Positions 17,142 through 25,700 are shown, counted from the first letter of the stretch. The stretch is 64,000 nucleotides of DNA from Clostridium saccharobutylicum DSM 13864 (GCF_000473995.1 NC_022571.1:3627416-3691415), one strand, 5' to 3'. Made by a program: numbers and translations. The notes: generated by a model from the letters alone, not told the origin.

Positions 17142-17873
17142 TTGAACGAAGGAATTGTAGCATTTGTAAGAGGGATTATTGGTTTTTTATCATTATTAAT
17201 ATTTACACGACTTTTAGGCAAGAAACAAATAAGTCAGCTTACTCTTTTTGACTATACATTAGGAATTACTATTGGCTCAATAGCAGCTACTCTAACAACT
17301 GATTTATCAAGTAGAGCTTGGCCTCATTGGGTTGGACTCCTTACATGGGCAGCTGCTGGATTAGGTATTGATTATCTTACAACTAAATCTAGATATGCAT
17401 CAAGATATATAGAAGGAGAACCTACTATTATAATGATGAATGGCAAAATTTTAGAAGATAATATGCGCAAACTAAGGTATGATGCTACAAATTTACAACA
17501 ACAATTAAGAAGTAAAGATATATTTGATTTAAGCGAAGTACAATTTGCAGTATTAGAACCAAATGGAGAACTTTCAGTTCTAAAGAAAGCTGAATTACAG
17601 CCTTTATCTCCAAAGGATATGAATATTAACGTTTCTACTAATACAGGCATAGGAATTGATTTAATTTACGACGGAATAATTGTAGACATTAATTTGAAAC
17701 AAGTTAAGCGTACTCGTAAGTGGTTAAAATCTGAACTTAAAAAACAAGGAATTAAAGATTATTCCGAAGTCTTTTTAGCTACTCTTGAAGCATCTGGTTC
17801 TCTTTACGTAGATAAATTCAAAGATAAAATACATGAGCCAGTAGCTGTGGGCGATTTTAAAGGTCCATATTAG
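17142..17873 (+). CDS. YetF/DUF421 family membrane protein
   Basis: 243 residues, TTG start with GGGAGTGA upstream. Three membrane helices at the N-terminus (about 5-75) carry the family motif LLGKKQISQLTLFDYTLGIT and GSIAA. The cytoplasmic DUF421 domain follows (about 85-200) with RYIEGEPTIIMMNGKI, LRSKDIFDLSEVQFAVLEPN and GELSVLKK. The function of the family is unknown; several members are sporulation-linked. It is followed 75 bases later by a DUF4363 gene, the usual partner in clostridia. A forespore-type promoter candidate precedes it. Confidence 0.88.
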   Translation: MNEGIVAFVRGIIGFLSLLIFTRLLGKKQISQLTLFDYTLGITIGSIAATLTTDLSSRAWPHWVGLLTWAAAGLGIDYLTTKSRYASRYIEGEPTIIMMNGKILEDNMRKLRYDATNLQQQLRSKDIFDLSEVQFAVLEPNGELSVLKKAELQPLSPKDMNINVSTNTGIGIDLIYDGIIVDINLKQVKRTRKWLKSELKKQGIKDYSEVFLATLEASGSLYVDKFKDKIHEPVAVGDFKGPY

Positions 17874-17948
17874 GTACATGAAAATTTAAATTTATATATA
17901 AAACAACTTTTAAATCTAATTTTAAATTTCATAAATGGAGGGATAGCC

Positions 17949-18314
17949 ATGAGAAAATTTTTTGTTATTTTTACTCCTGTTGCTATTTTAGTAGTTTCTA
18001 TATTAATTATGCTTAGTGGTACCTATTTTAAAAAAGGTACCGGAGATTGGGATAACATTCCAATGCATTTAGATACAATCACAACTGCAGTATCATCAGG
18101 TGATTGGACATTAGCAGAACAGGACACTAATGAATTAGAAACAGCATGGAAATCTATTATTAAGAAAGTTCAATACAGCAGTGAAAGAAGTGAAATAAAC
18201 GATTTAAGTGTAAGTTTAGCAAGATTAAAAGCTACCATTGCTGCAAAAGATACTACTTCAGCCTTAGTTGAGTTAGGTGAAGCTAGTCAACATTGGGATG
18301 ATCTAGGAAAATAA
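17949..18314 (+). CDS. DUF4363 family membrane-anchored protein
   Basis: 121 residues. One N-terminal transmembrane segment (FFVIFTPVAILVVSILIMLS) is followed by an extracytoplasmic helical region with two repeats of the Trp-Asp/Trp-Thr type (GDWDNIPMHLDTI, SGDWTLAEQDTNELETAWKS). The protein is typical of DUF4363, a family of unknown function that travels with YetF genes. TGGAGGG precedes the ATG. A strong terminator follows, ending this two-gene operon. Confidence 0.85.
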   Translation: MRKFFVIFTPVAILVVSILIMLSGTYFKKGTGDWDNIPMHLDTITTAVSSGDWTLAEQDTNELETAWKSIIKKVQYSSERSEINDLSVSLARLKATIAAKDTTSALVELGEASQHWDDLGK

Positions 18315-18392
18315 TGTTTATATTGTTTATCATACATCTCAAAAATATTTATTGATAATTTTTAAATTTTAATTATGTATTTATTAATAAAA

Positions 18393-18434
18393 AGCTAATT
18401 ATGATGACTATGCTCGTCATAATTAGCTAATTTT
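18393..18434 (+). terminator. Terminator of the YetF/DUF4363 operon
   Basis: AGCTAATTATGATGA pairs with TCGTCATAATTAGCT (15 bp, one G-U), followed by AATTTTTAT, 79 bases after the DUF4363 stop. From here to 18695 the sequence is AT-rich and I see no gene. Confidence 0.85.
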
Positions 18435-18695
18435 TATATCATAAATAATTACTTTTATTCTTGAAATATGTTATTTTTTTGTTTTCTATTACTATTGATC
18501 TTTAACTTCTTAATCTTCTATATAATCTCTTAAATTATATATTTAAAAAATTTTCTTGCAAATTTCAATATGACGTATCCTATCAATTTTTAATTCTCGT
18601 TATCTATTTTTTCACAAACCAATATATTGCACTTTTACTTACATGTAAAAAATATTTTAAACATACGAAAAAGATAATACTTCTTTTATAAAAAA

Positions 18696-18726
18696 TGAAT
18701 TAAATTTAAACATCTTGGTTAAAGTA
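18696..18726 (+). promoter_or_regulatory. Candidate forespore (SigF/SigG-like) promoter of the spoVA operon
   Basis: TGAATT (18696-18701), 15-base spacer, GGTTAAAGTA (18717-18726), then AGTAAACAATTTA. It nearly duplicates the 16994-17024 region, implying both operons are switched on in the same compartment. Confidence 0.5.
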
Positions 18727-18769
18727 ACTGAGTAAACAATTTAAGAAAAAATATAAAGGAGATTTTACT

Positions 18770-18976
18770 ATGACTGTTGGCTCAAAGGTAAAACAAACAT
18801 TAGCCACCTTAAAGGGGGCTGAGGCTACTTTAAGAATGTATTCATTGCAAGAACGTGATGAGAAAGCTAAAGATGTTTATACTGAAGCATTTAAAGAAAT
18901 AGGTAAAATAAAACTAGATTTAGAAAAAAGAGTAGGATTCATTGAGTTTCAGGAACCCCAATATAAAGGCAACTAA
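18770..18976 (+). CDS. DUF1657 small spore protein
   Basis: 68 residues, start MTVGSKVKQTLATLKGAEAT; AAAGGAG upstream. It is a two-helix DUF1657 protein ending in EFQEPQYKGN, the same ending (EEQEPQYKS) as the second DUF1657 protein at 21839. It is the first gene of the spoVA operon here. DUF1657 proteins are found in spoVA-type operons and as the C-terminal part of 2Duf proteins; their role is unknown beyond an association with spore membrane properties. Confidence 0.85.
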   Translation: MTVGSKVKQTLATLKGAEATLRMYSLQERDEKAKDVYTEAFKEIGKIKLDLEKRVGFIEFQEPQYKGN

Positions 18977-18988
18977 GTGAGGTGGATT

Positions 18989-19849
18989 ATGAATACTTGG
19001 TTAATTTTATTATTTAATTCAATACTTTTATTTTTTGTCGCTTTAGTCTTATCTCGATATATGAAAAAGAAAACTTTATCTAGGGCTACCCCATTTGATT
19101 TTATTTCTTATTGCGTTGTTGCCATAATAATAGCTTTAATGTCATTAAATTTACTTGATAATATTTATTTCGGATTAATTACACTTGCTGTTTGGGGGGC
19201 GTCTCCTATAATTCTGGACTTTGCTTGCATGAGAAGTAAATGGATTTATAACTTAATACATGGTAAAGAAAGAGTTTTAATTAAACGCGGCAAAATTATG
19301 GAAGATAACTTGTCAAAAGAAAGAATGACTGGGCAAGAATTTTTAGAAGCATTACGTTCTAAAAAGGCATTTAATTTAGCTGATGTTGAATTTGCAATCA
19401 TGGAAACAACTGGTGATATAAATGTAAGTCTAAAAGCTGATAAAAAACCAATTACACCACATGATTTAGGAAGAGAAGTCGCATCTAAAGCTGAATGCAT
19501 AACAGTTATCTTAGACGGTAATATTTTGAACGAAGGACTTACCAATGCTGGATTAAATCAACGCTGGCTTAAGGATCAATTAGAAATCAAAGGTGTTGAT
19601 CTTCAAAATGTTTTTGTCGGTCAGGTAGATTCTTCTGGAGATTTATATGTTGATCTTTTCGATGATATGATACAAGTTCCGAAAACACAGATTAAAGAAA
19701 TGCTATATGCAAGTCTTCAAAAAATTCAAGCCGATTTAATGTCATTTTCTTTAGAAACTGAAAATAAAGAAGCTAAAGATATGTACTTGAAAGATGCTGA
19801 AAAATTAAAAAATGTCATGAAAAAATTACAACCATATTTATTGCGTTAG
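18989..19849 (+). CDS. 2Duf-like protein: DUF421 fused to DUF1657
   Basis: 286 residues from the ATG at 18989, chosen because GAGGTGG lies just upstream; an in-frame GTG at 18977 overlaps that site. Three helices at the N-terminus (about 4-75), then a DUF421 domain (KRGKIMEDNLSKERMT, LRSKKAFNLADVEFAIMET, GDINVSLK), then a C-terminal helical DUF1657-like part from about 230 (MLYASLQKIQADLMSFSLET). This fusion is the layout of 2Duf, which in Bacillus spoVA-2mob operons is tied to higher spore wet-heat resistance (family knowledge, from memory). It is in the same operon as spoVAC-D-E. Confidence 0.82.
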   Translation: MNTWLILLFNSILLFFVALVLSRYMKKKTLSRATPFDFISYCVVAIIIALMSLNLLDNIYFGLITLAVWGASPIILDFACMRSKWIYNLIHGKERVLIKRGKIMEDNLSKERMTGQEFLEALRSKKAFNLADVEFAIMETTGDINVSLKADKKPITPHDLGREVASKAECITVILDGNILNEGLTNAGLNQRWLKDQLEIKGVDLQNVFVGQVDSSGDLYVDLFDDMIQVPKTQIKEMLYASLQKIQADLMSFSLETENKEAKDMYLKDAEKLKNVMKKLQPYLLR

Positions 19850-19860
19850 AAGGTGAATAA

Positions 19861-20340
19861 ATGTCAAATATGAAAAATAAAAAAATGACCAAAGCTCAAC
19901 TTGAATACAATAAATTGGCAACTAGCATGGAGCCTAAAAGGCCTATTTTAAAAAATTGTATTAGAGCTTTTTTGGCTGGAGGCACTATATGTGCTATTGG
20001 TCAAATTCTACAATTCTTATTTATGAACTATTTTAACTTTAATGAAAAAACATCAGTCGGACCAACTTCAATAGTTTTAATTTTTGTTGCAGCTTTATCT
20101 ACTGGACTTGGATTTTACGATCATATAAGCCAATGGGCTGGAGCTGGAACTGCTGTACCAATAACAGGTTTTGCAAATTCAATAGCCTCTGCTTCAATTG
20201 AGCATAAAACTGAAGGATTTGTACTTGGTGTAGCTGGAAATATGTTTACTCTTGCTGGTGCAGTTGTTGTTTATGGCATTTTTTCAGCTTTTGTAATTGC
20301 TACTATAAAAATGACAATAAAATGGCTGGGGGCGATGTAA
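19861..20340 (+). CDS. spoVAC: Stage V sporulation protein AC
   Basis: 159 residues. A cytoplasmic N-terminus (about 1-35) precedes four to five membrane helices with CIRAFLAGGTICAIGQILQF, STGLGFYDHISQWAGAGTAV and PITGFANSIASASIEHKTEG, highly conserved in SpoVAC. SpoVAC forms the mechanosensitive channel part of the SpoVA complex that imports dipicolinic acid into the forespore and releases it at germination. Its TAA stop abuts the spoVAD ATG, indicating tight co-translation. Confidence 0.96.
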   Translation: MSNMKNKKMTKAQLEYNKLATSMEPKRPILKNCIRAFLAGGTICAIGQILQFLFMNYFNFNEKTSVGPTSIVLIFVAALSTGLGFYDHISQWAGAGTAVPITGFANSIASASIEHKTEGFVLGVAGNMFTLAGAVVVYGIFSAFVIATIKMTIKWLGAM

Positions 20341-21342
20341 ATGCTTAAAGGACATCAATCATGGATTTTTAAATCTAAACCAACAATATTAGGTTCCGCT
20401 GCAGTTGGAGGTCCATTTGAAGCTAATGGTGCCTTAGCTGATGATTTCGATATCCTTCATGAAGATTTATGGCTTGGGCAGGATAGTTACGAAAAAGCAG
20501 AAAAAGTTCTCCTTGAGCACGCTTGTGAACGAGCAATACAAAAATCAAAAGTAAAAAAAGAAGATATAAACTTTTTTCTCAGTGGAGATTTAATGAATCA
20601 AATCATTTCTAGTAATTTTGCGGCAAGAACTTTAGGTATACCATTCTTAGGAGTCTTTGGAGCCTGCTCTAGTTCAATGGAAGGTTTAGCACTTGCCGCA
20701 CAACTAATCGAAAGTAACAGTGCTAAATATACACTATCAGCTGCAAGCAGTCATAATGCAGCTGCAGAAAGGCAATTTAGATACCCAACTGATTATGGTG
20801 TGCAAAGACCACCTACTGCTCAATGGACAGTAACAGGAGCTGGTGCTGTGGTTCTAGGAGCACATGGTAATGGGCCTAAAGTAACTTCTGCTACCATTGG
20901 GAAAGTAGTTGACATGGGAATTTCAGACCCTTCTAATTTCGGAGCTGCCATGGCACCTGCTGCCGTAGATACAATTGAAGCTCATTTTAGAGATTTTAAT
21001 ATAAATGCTTCTCATTATGATCTTATTGCTACTGGAGATTTAGGAAAGCTAGGTCATGAACTTGCTAATACTTTATTAAAAAAACATGGCATAAAAATGC
21101 CGCATCGTATATTTACAGATTGTGGACTTTTAATATATAAAGATGAACAACACACTTTTTGCGGTGGTAGTGGTTGCGGATGTTCTGCAACTGTAACTTA
21201 TGGGCATCTTTTAAATCGAATGCGAAAAGGAGAATTAAGCAGAATATTAGTTGTAGCAACAGGTGCTTTAATGTCTCCAATATCCTATCAACAAAAAGAA
21301 AGTATACCTTGTATCGCTCATGCTGTTTCTATAGAAATGTAA
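20341..21342 (+). CDS. spoVAD: Stage V sporulation protein AD
   Basis: 333 residues with a thiolase/ketoacyl-synthase-like fold but no canonical catalytic triad. Conserved segments: SAAVGGPFEANGALADDFD at the start, FFLSGDLMNQIISSNFAART, FGACSSSMEGLALAAQLIE, HNAAAERQFRYPTDYGVQRP and FCGGSGCGCSATVTYGHLL. SpoVAD is the soluble SpoVA component that binds dipicolinic acid on the inner spore membrane. It starts immediately after the spoVAC stop. Confidence 0.96.
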   Translation: MLKGHQSWIFKSKPTILGSAAVGGPFEANGALADDFDILHEDLWLGQDSYEKAEKVLLEHACERAIQKSKVKKEDINFFLSGDLMNQIISSNFAARTLGIPFLGVFGACSSSMEGLALAAQLIESNSAKYTLSAASSHNAAAERQFRYPTDYGVQRPPTAQWTVTGAGAVVLGAHGNGPKVTSATIGKVVDMGISDPSNFGAAMAPAAVDTIEAHFRDFNINASHYDLIATGDLGKLGHELANTLLKKHGIKMPHRIFTDCGLLIYKDEQHTFCGGSGCGCSATVTYGHLLNRMRKGELSRILVVATGALMSPISYQQKESIPCIAHAVSIEM

Positions 21343-21361
21343 AAAAAGGATGATTTAACTT

Positions 21362-21715
21362 ATGGAAAAAATTATTTTTGCATTTATAATAGGTGGTTTA
21401 ATTTGTGTTATTGGCCAGCTTATAATGGATACATTAAAAATTACACCTGCTCATACAACTTGCACATTAGTAGTAGTCGGAGCAATCTTAGGTGGATTTG
21501 GTTTATATGACAAACTTGTCAAATTTGCTGGTGCTGGTGCATTTATACCTATAAGTAGTTTTGGAAACACTCTTGTAACAGCAGCATTAGATGGTGCTGA
21601 AGAAACAGGGTTTATAGGAATATTTACTGGTATGTTAAAAACAGTAAGTCCAGGTGTTTCTGCGGCAGTAACCTTTGGCTTTATTGCTGCAATGATATTT
21701 AAACCAAAAGGTTAA
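21362..21715 (+). CDS. spoVAE: Stage V sporulation protein AE (SpoVAEb type)
   Basis: 117 residues with four predicted helices, the length of SpoVAEb. Conserved motifs are GGLICVIGQLIMDTLKITPA, LGGFGLYDKLVKFAGAGAFI and SSFGNTLVTAALDGAEETGF. It is the membrane partner of SpoVAC in the dipicolinate channel. An AAAAGGATGA site precedes the ATG. No spoVAA, spoVAB or spoVAF is present, so this is the reduced C-D-Eb form seen in clostridia and in mobile spoVA operons. Confidence 0.95.
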   Translation: MEKIIFAFIIGGLICVIGQLIMDTLKITPAHTTCTLVVVGAILGGFGLYDKLVKFAGAGAFIPISSFGNTLVTAALDGAEETGFIGIFTGMLKTVSPGVSAAVTFGFIAAMIFKPKG

Positions 21716-21723
21716 ACATATAA

Positions 21724-21776
21724 GGCACATTCAAAATAATAACAAGTCAATTTGCCATACATCTTTTCATGTGCCT
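21724..21776. repeat. Minimal family-B repeat (B6) inside the spoVA operon
   Basis: GGCACATTCAAAATAATAAC at the left and TTTTCATGTGCC at the right, 53 bp with almost no interior. It lies between spoVAE and the downstream DUF1657 gene, and so within a probable transcript. Confidence 0.55.
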
Positions 21777-21838
21777 GAACCAAACTAAGAATTTATTAAT
21801 ATAATTGATAAAGATACCTTTGAAGGGAGGTGAAAAAT

Positions 21839-22042
21839 ATGACAGTAGGAACTCAAATGCAAAAAGCAATTGCCGGAATCCAAAGTGCAGCTGCTACAAT
21901 GAAAACTTTCTCTCTAGAAACTGAAGATCAACAAGCAAAAGCTGATTTCAAACAAATAGCTGAACAACTTGATTGTTCACTAGAAGTATTAAAAGGAAGA
22001 CAAAAATATATTGAGGAACAAGAACCTCAATATAAATCTTGA
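21839..22042 (+). CDS. DUF1657 small spore protein (second copy)
   Basis: 67 residues from the ATG at 21839, eight bases after GGGAGG; an in-frame GTG at 21830 lies inside the ribosome site. The sequence, MTVGTQMQKAIAGIQSAAAT followed by MKTFSLETEDQQAK, is a DUF1657 two-helix protein, paralogous to the protein at 18770 and to the tail of the 2Duf protein (shared FSLETE). It is the last gene of the spoVA operon, closed by a long hairpin. Confidence 0.87.
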   Translation: MTVGTQMQKAIAGIQSAAATMKTFSLETEDQQAKADFKQIAEQLDCSLEVLKGRQKYIEEQEPQYKS

Positions 22043-22110
22043 TAATTTATATTTGCAATAAAAAATATTAATAATAAATTTGTAAAGAAATTATTATAGT
22101 ATTTAATGAG

Positions 22111-22151
22111 AAATATAGGATATTATTCTTTTTGAATAATATCCTATATTT
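22111..22151. terminator. Bidirectional terminator after the spoVA operon
   Basis: A perfect 18-bp stem, AAATATAGGATATTATTC with its complement, and a five-T loop. It lies between the convergent DUF1657 gene and the 22232 gene. T runs on either strand are short, so termination relies on the long stem. Confidence 0.75.
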
Positions 22152-22231
22152 GTTAATATCAAAGATCTTATTATACAAAACAATACATTAAATTATAAAG
22201 ATTAATGTATCATTTATTCATTAAGCACCTA

Positions 22232-22600
22232 TTAATAAGGATAATAAGGATATGTTGGAGGTGCAATATAAGGTAATAATGAGAATGCAGCTAAAGTAGC
22301 AAGTGGAAAAGTTCTACGTCTAAACCTTCTATATCTTCTTCTTGGATAACCATAATTATAGCCATAATTATACCCATAAGGATTATATTGTCGTTGCTGA
22401 TTAGATTCAGTTTCGTTTTCCGGTTCCATTACATCCTCTCCAGATAATACAGTAATGTTGTTTCCATCTACATCTTCAATAATTCCATCAAATATATTCC
22501 CGTCTGTCATAGTTAAAATAACGTGATAATATAAGTATTTTTTGCATTCATCTTGTACAGATTCAAGATCTCTGTAATAATCATTTTTTTCAAATTCCAT
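22232..22600 (-). CDS. Small Tyr/Arg/Pro-rich protein, coat-like
   Basis: 122 residues from the ATG at 22600 (AAAGGAG upstream); an upstream in-frame ATG has no ribosome site. The N-terminal half (about 25-65; YYHVILTMTDGNIFDGIIED with VDGNNITVLSGED) resembles an Sm-like small beta-barrel. The C-terminal half is low complexity: repeated YGYNYGY, then an arginine-rich RRRYRRFRRR stretch and a hydrophobic Pro/Tyr tail, typical of self-assembling spore coat or exosporium proteins. I do not recognise a named family. Convergent with the spoVA operon. Confidence 0.7.
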   Translation of the reverse strand: MEFEKNDYYRDLESVQDECKKYLYYHVILTMTDGNIFDGIIEDVDGNNITVLSGEDVMEPENETESNQQRQYNPYGYNYGYNYGYPRRRYRRFRRRTFPLATLAAFSLLPYIAPPTYPYYPY

Positions 22601-22858
22601 TTTTGAATCAGCTCCTTTATATATCACGATATTCATTTATGTTGAAAATGATACTATATGTCCAATAATTCCTCTAAAAAAATTTTAGAAGAACTTAACT
22701 TATTTAAACTTAAAAAATAATAATATATTTCCATATTATATGACTAATATATACAAAAAATAGGCATAAATATTAATCACTTATATGTAAATTACTACTT
22801 ACACCTATACAGTATTCTGAAGGTAATTAATATAAGATTTTTATCCTCAATAAGAAGC

Positions 22859-22888
22859 GTAGCAGACACTACTTATATTATCTGCTAC
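22859..22888 (-). terminator. Possible terminator downstream of the YitT gene
   Basis: GTAGCAGA and TCTGCTAC form an 8-bp stem with a 14-base loop, about 220 bases past the YitT stop; the T-rich tail is weak. The rest of 22637-23105 is AT-rich with no gene seen. Confidence 0.35.
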
Positions 22889-23105
22889 ATTAAATAAAAA
22901 TGAAAACTTTTTTATATTTATATAATAATCTAGTTTTCTGTACATTACCTTAACAAATTATGTTTAAAGTACACAAATTATCTAAAAACCTTTTTTTAAT
23001 ATAGCTTAATTACAGTTTGACTTATTTTAGTTGCAACGCATTATTATCAAATCTGTAAACATAAATTTCAGTACCATTCATCATAATTCCTAGATTGTAA
23101 AGACA

Positions 23106-23966
23106 TTAATGTATGGCTTTCTTTACATACCTCTTTCCAGTACCTTCAACACTCGAAATTGTAATTAATGCACCTTTATCAAAACCATGTACAATATTTT
23201 TAAGCTTTGCTATTTCAAGTCTTGATAGAACAACATATATAACATTTGTTTCATTTCCAGTATAAGCTCCTTTTGCATCTAATAACGTAATTCCTCTTCC
23301 AAGCCTAGACATTATTGCATCACTTATTTCCTTATTTTTTTCTGAGACAATAATTACTGCTTTTGATTCATCAAGACCTTGAACAACAACATCTATAGTC
23401 TTAAAAGCAATATAATATGCTAATAAAGAGTACATTGCCCTATCCCATCCAAATATGAAACCAGAGCTTCCTATTATGAAAAGATTGAAAAACATTACTA
23501 TTTCTCCTATAGAAAATGCACTTCTTTTTTCCAACATTATAGCAACTATTTCAGTTCCATCTAATGAACCACCATTTCTTATAATCAATCCTACTCCTGC
23601 ACCCATCGCAATTCCACCAAATATTGTTGCTAGAAGTATATCTTGTGTTACTCCAGGAACTGGATTTAGAAATGTTACACCAATCGATAAACATATTAAT
23701 GAAAATATTGTTGAAAGAGCAAATGTCTTTCCAATTTGCCTGTAGCCTATAATAATAAAAGGCAAATTAAATATAACAAGAAACATTCCTAGTTTGCCTT
23801 TTGTTATATGGCTTGCCATAATAGATATACCTGTCATTCCTCCATCAATTATGTTATTAGGTATTAAAAACGTCTCAAGCCCTATAGATACTAAAATTGA
23901 ACCTAATATTAAAAAAATTATTCTACTGACCGTGGAAAAAATATTGTTATCTTTTTTCTTTTTCAT
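23106..23966 (-). CDS. YitT family membrane protein
   Basis: 286 residues. Five to six membrane helices form the YitT domain (about 10-200), starting ILGSILVSIGLETFLIPNNI with IDGGMTGISIM, the family signature, and GGIAMGAGVGLIIRNGGSLD. A C-terminal cytoplasmic DUF2179 domain (about 215-280) contains VIYVVLSRLEIAKLKNIV. Firmicutes carry several paralogues; the transported substrate is unknown. AAGGAGG precedes the ATG. Single gene. Confidence 0.9.
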   Translation of the reverse strand: MKKKKDNNIFSTVSRIIFLILGSILVSIGLETFLIPNNIIDGGMTGISIMASHITKGKLGMFLVIFNLPFIIIGYRQIGKTFALSTIFSLICLSIGVTFLNPVPGVTQDILLATIFGGIAMGAGVGLIIRNGGSLDGTEIVAIMLEKRSAFSIGEIVMFFNLFIIGSSGFIFGWDRAMYSLLAYYIAFKTIDVVVQGLDESKAVIIVSEKNKEISDAIMSRLGRGITLLDAKGAYTGNETNVIYVVLSRLEIAKLKNIVHGFDKGALITISSVEGTGKRYVKKAIH

Positions 23967-24563
23967 ATCATATCCTCCTTGTATAATAAATTATTTCAGC
24001 AAAGTGACTAAGCCACTTTTCTTATTGGCATATAAATTTATTCAGCATTTTTGTATTAAAACTAAACATATAAGCTTGTATCATATTTAGTTAATCGAGA
24101 ATCAATAATAATTAAATAAAATATTATTGTTTTCAATTGAATTTTAAATTTTTTTACCTTTCTAACCTCTATTTAATTAGAATTATTTATCATTTAATTA
24201 AAATTATATTTTTACTTAATTTGTTAGATGTATATTCTAAATTAAAATAGTTGAGTAAAATACTCATATATAATCAAGCAAAAATATATATTTAAGTTCA
24301 TATATTAATAATACAGGAAATAACCGAACATTTCAAATTACTTGAATTATAAGCTAATATCTATTGTTAATTATTTGTTATTTCCCTTGTATATAAACAC
24401 AACTTGTAACTCATGGGATGTATTAGCAACTTAATTGAGAGATGTATATAGAGAAAGGTGTGAGAAAGTCTATTTCATAGAATAAATTATAGAAAAACTA
24501 ATCGCTTAATATATTGCTTTCTAACCATTTGCTAGCTGAAAACTTTGCTTAATCACATTTTAT

Positions 24564-24838
24564 TATAGATATTCAATTTATAAATAACACTTATGTTTTG
24601 AGTATATATCTAAAAGTAGAAATAGAGGGCATGCTTCTATGTAGCGTTACGTTAAAAAATTTTGATAGCTATGGCTTCTAAGATTGTAAGTTGTTCGACA
24701 TATGCTTGTTCACAGCATATGCCGAACAACTTGAAATCTTAGAAGTATCTATCAAAATTTTCAGTAACCGAAACAAATGCATGACCTCTATTTCGGTTAG
24801 TTATTACATAAGTCTAAGTCTTGATTTGGATATCTATA
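24564..24838. repeat. Family-A fold-back repeat (A5), intact 275-bp copy
   Basis: Ends TATAGATATTCAATTTATAA and TTGATTTGGATATCTATA. Arms: AAATAGAGGGCATGC with GCATGACCTCTATTT; AAAATTTTGATAG with CTATCAAAATTTT; and an apical hairpin AGTTGTTCGACATATGC / GCATATGCCGAACAACT. This subtype differs internally from A1/A3, and fragments of it recur at 27211, 28703 and 57712. The rest of 23967-24871 is AT-rich without a gene. Confidence 0.8.
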
Positions 24839-24871
24839 GGATTAATTTTATTTTTATAAAATTTATTTTAT

Positions 24872-25285
24872 CTATTTAATAGTTTTTAAGAACATTGCAT
24901 ATTTCCTATCTTCTAACATGATGTGACTACTAATCCATTGTGATAAGAAATCTATAATCTCTAATATTATTTTTCTTTGATTATCATCTATATCCTCTCT
25001 AGAAGATACTTGATTTATTTTGTATATATAGTATTCATGTTCTTCTTCTTGAGCGTGAACATGTTCATATTTATATTGTTTTAGCATATTTTCTTCATAT
25101 TCAAAATGATATTTTGTATATTCTAAAAGTTCATCAAGTATTGTCATTATTTCATCGTATCTGTCGTATTCATCATCTATTATAGCAATCTCATATGCTC
25201 TTTTACCTATTTCCATAAGTTTTTTATGTTGTTTATCAATTTCTCCTATATTTAAATTATATCTTTCTTTCCATTCAAAAGCCAT
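24872..25285 (-). CDS. Bacteriohemerythrin
   Basis: 137 residues from the ATG at 25285 (GGGAGA upstream); the frame extends seven codons further without a ribosome site. A four-helix bundle with the diiron ligand pattern: His in IGEIDKQHKKLME, His/Glu in YHFEYEENML, His in QEEEHEYYIYK, and His/Asp in SSHIMLEDRKYAMFL. Hemerythrins bind O2 reversibly; in anaerobes they are thought to scavenge or deliver oxygen. It is a single-domain, monocistronic gene. Confidence 0.93.
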   Translation of the reverse strand: MAFEWKERYNLNIGEIDKQHKKLMEIGKRAYEIAIIDDEYDRYDEIMTILDELLEYTKYHFEYEENMLKQYKYEHVHAQEEEHEYYIYKINQVSSREDIDDNQRKIILEIIDFLSQWISSHIMLEDRKYAMFLKTIK

Positions 25286-25390
25286 TTTATCGTCTCCCTT
25301 TATCAATAATAATTATTACTAAGTAAATATTATCATACAATACAAATTTATGCAATTATATTTACTCACCTTTCTCAAAAAATAAATAAA

Positions 25391-25489
25391 AGTGAAACTT
25401 GCTACTATTTAGATAGTTCAGATGTTATGCTAGCTAATACAACTGTGAATGAATATACTTTGGTTGCAAATGGAGCTTTAATAAGATAA
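25391..25489 (+). pseudogene. C-terminal remnant of a cell-wall-binding-repeat protein
   Basis: An open stretch reads SETCYYLDSSDVMLANTTVN then EYTLVANGALIR and stop. It closely resembles the last choline-binding-type (glucan-binding) repeat of clostridial surface proteins (pattern WYYLDSNGVMLANTTVNGYTLGADGAWIR), with the usual Trp positions mutated. There is no start or upstream domain, and a strong hairpin follows three bases after the stop. I read it as the decayed tail of a lost gene. Confidence 0.6.
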
Positions 25490-25491
25490 TA

Positions 25492-25541
25492 AGTAACAAA
25501 TGTGCCCTAAACATATATGTGTTTAGAGCACATTTGTTACT
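25492..25541 (+). terminator. Terminator of the lost surface-protein gene
   Basis: AGTAACAAATGTGC pairs with GCACATTTGTTACT (14 bp, perfect), and the interior CTAAACA...TGTTTAG extends the stem. It lies right after the remnant stop and is followed by GAAATTTT. Confidence 0.7.
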
Positions 25542-25560
25542 GAAATTTTAATAAAATTAT

Positions 25561-25604
25561 ATAAAAAGAATGACTTACTTATCATAGTATGTCATTCTTT
25601 TTAT
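25561..25604 (-). terminator. Terminator downstream of the sugar-binding protein gene
   Basis: ATAAAAAGAATGAC with its perfect complement GTCATTCTTTTTAT, 16-base loop, about 97 bases past the stop of the 25701 gene; the minus strand continues CTTTTTATATAATTTT. Confidence 0.75.
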
Positions 25605-25700
25605 GAATAATTATATTTAATAAGGAGTAAATAACTTTGTAAATATATTATATTACACATATTACACGACAAATATGTCAATTACATGGCTAACTTAAAA

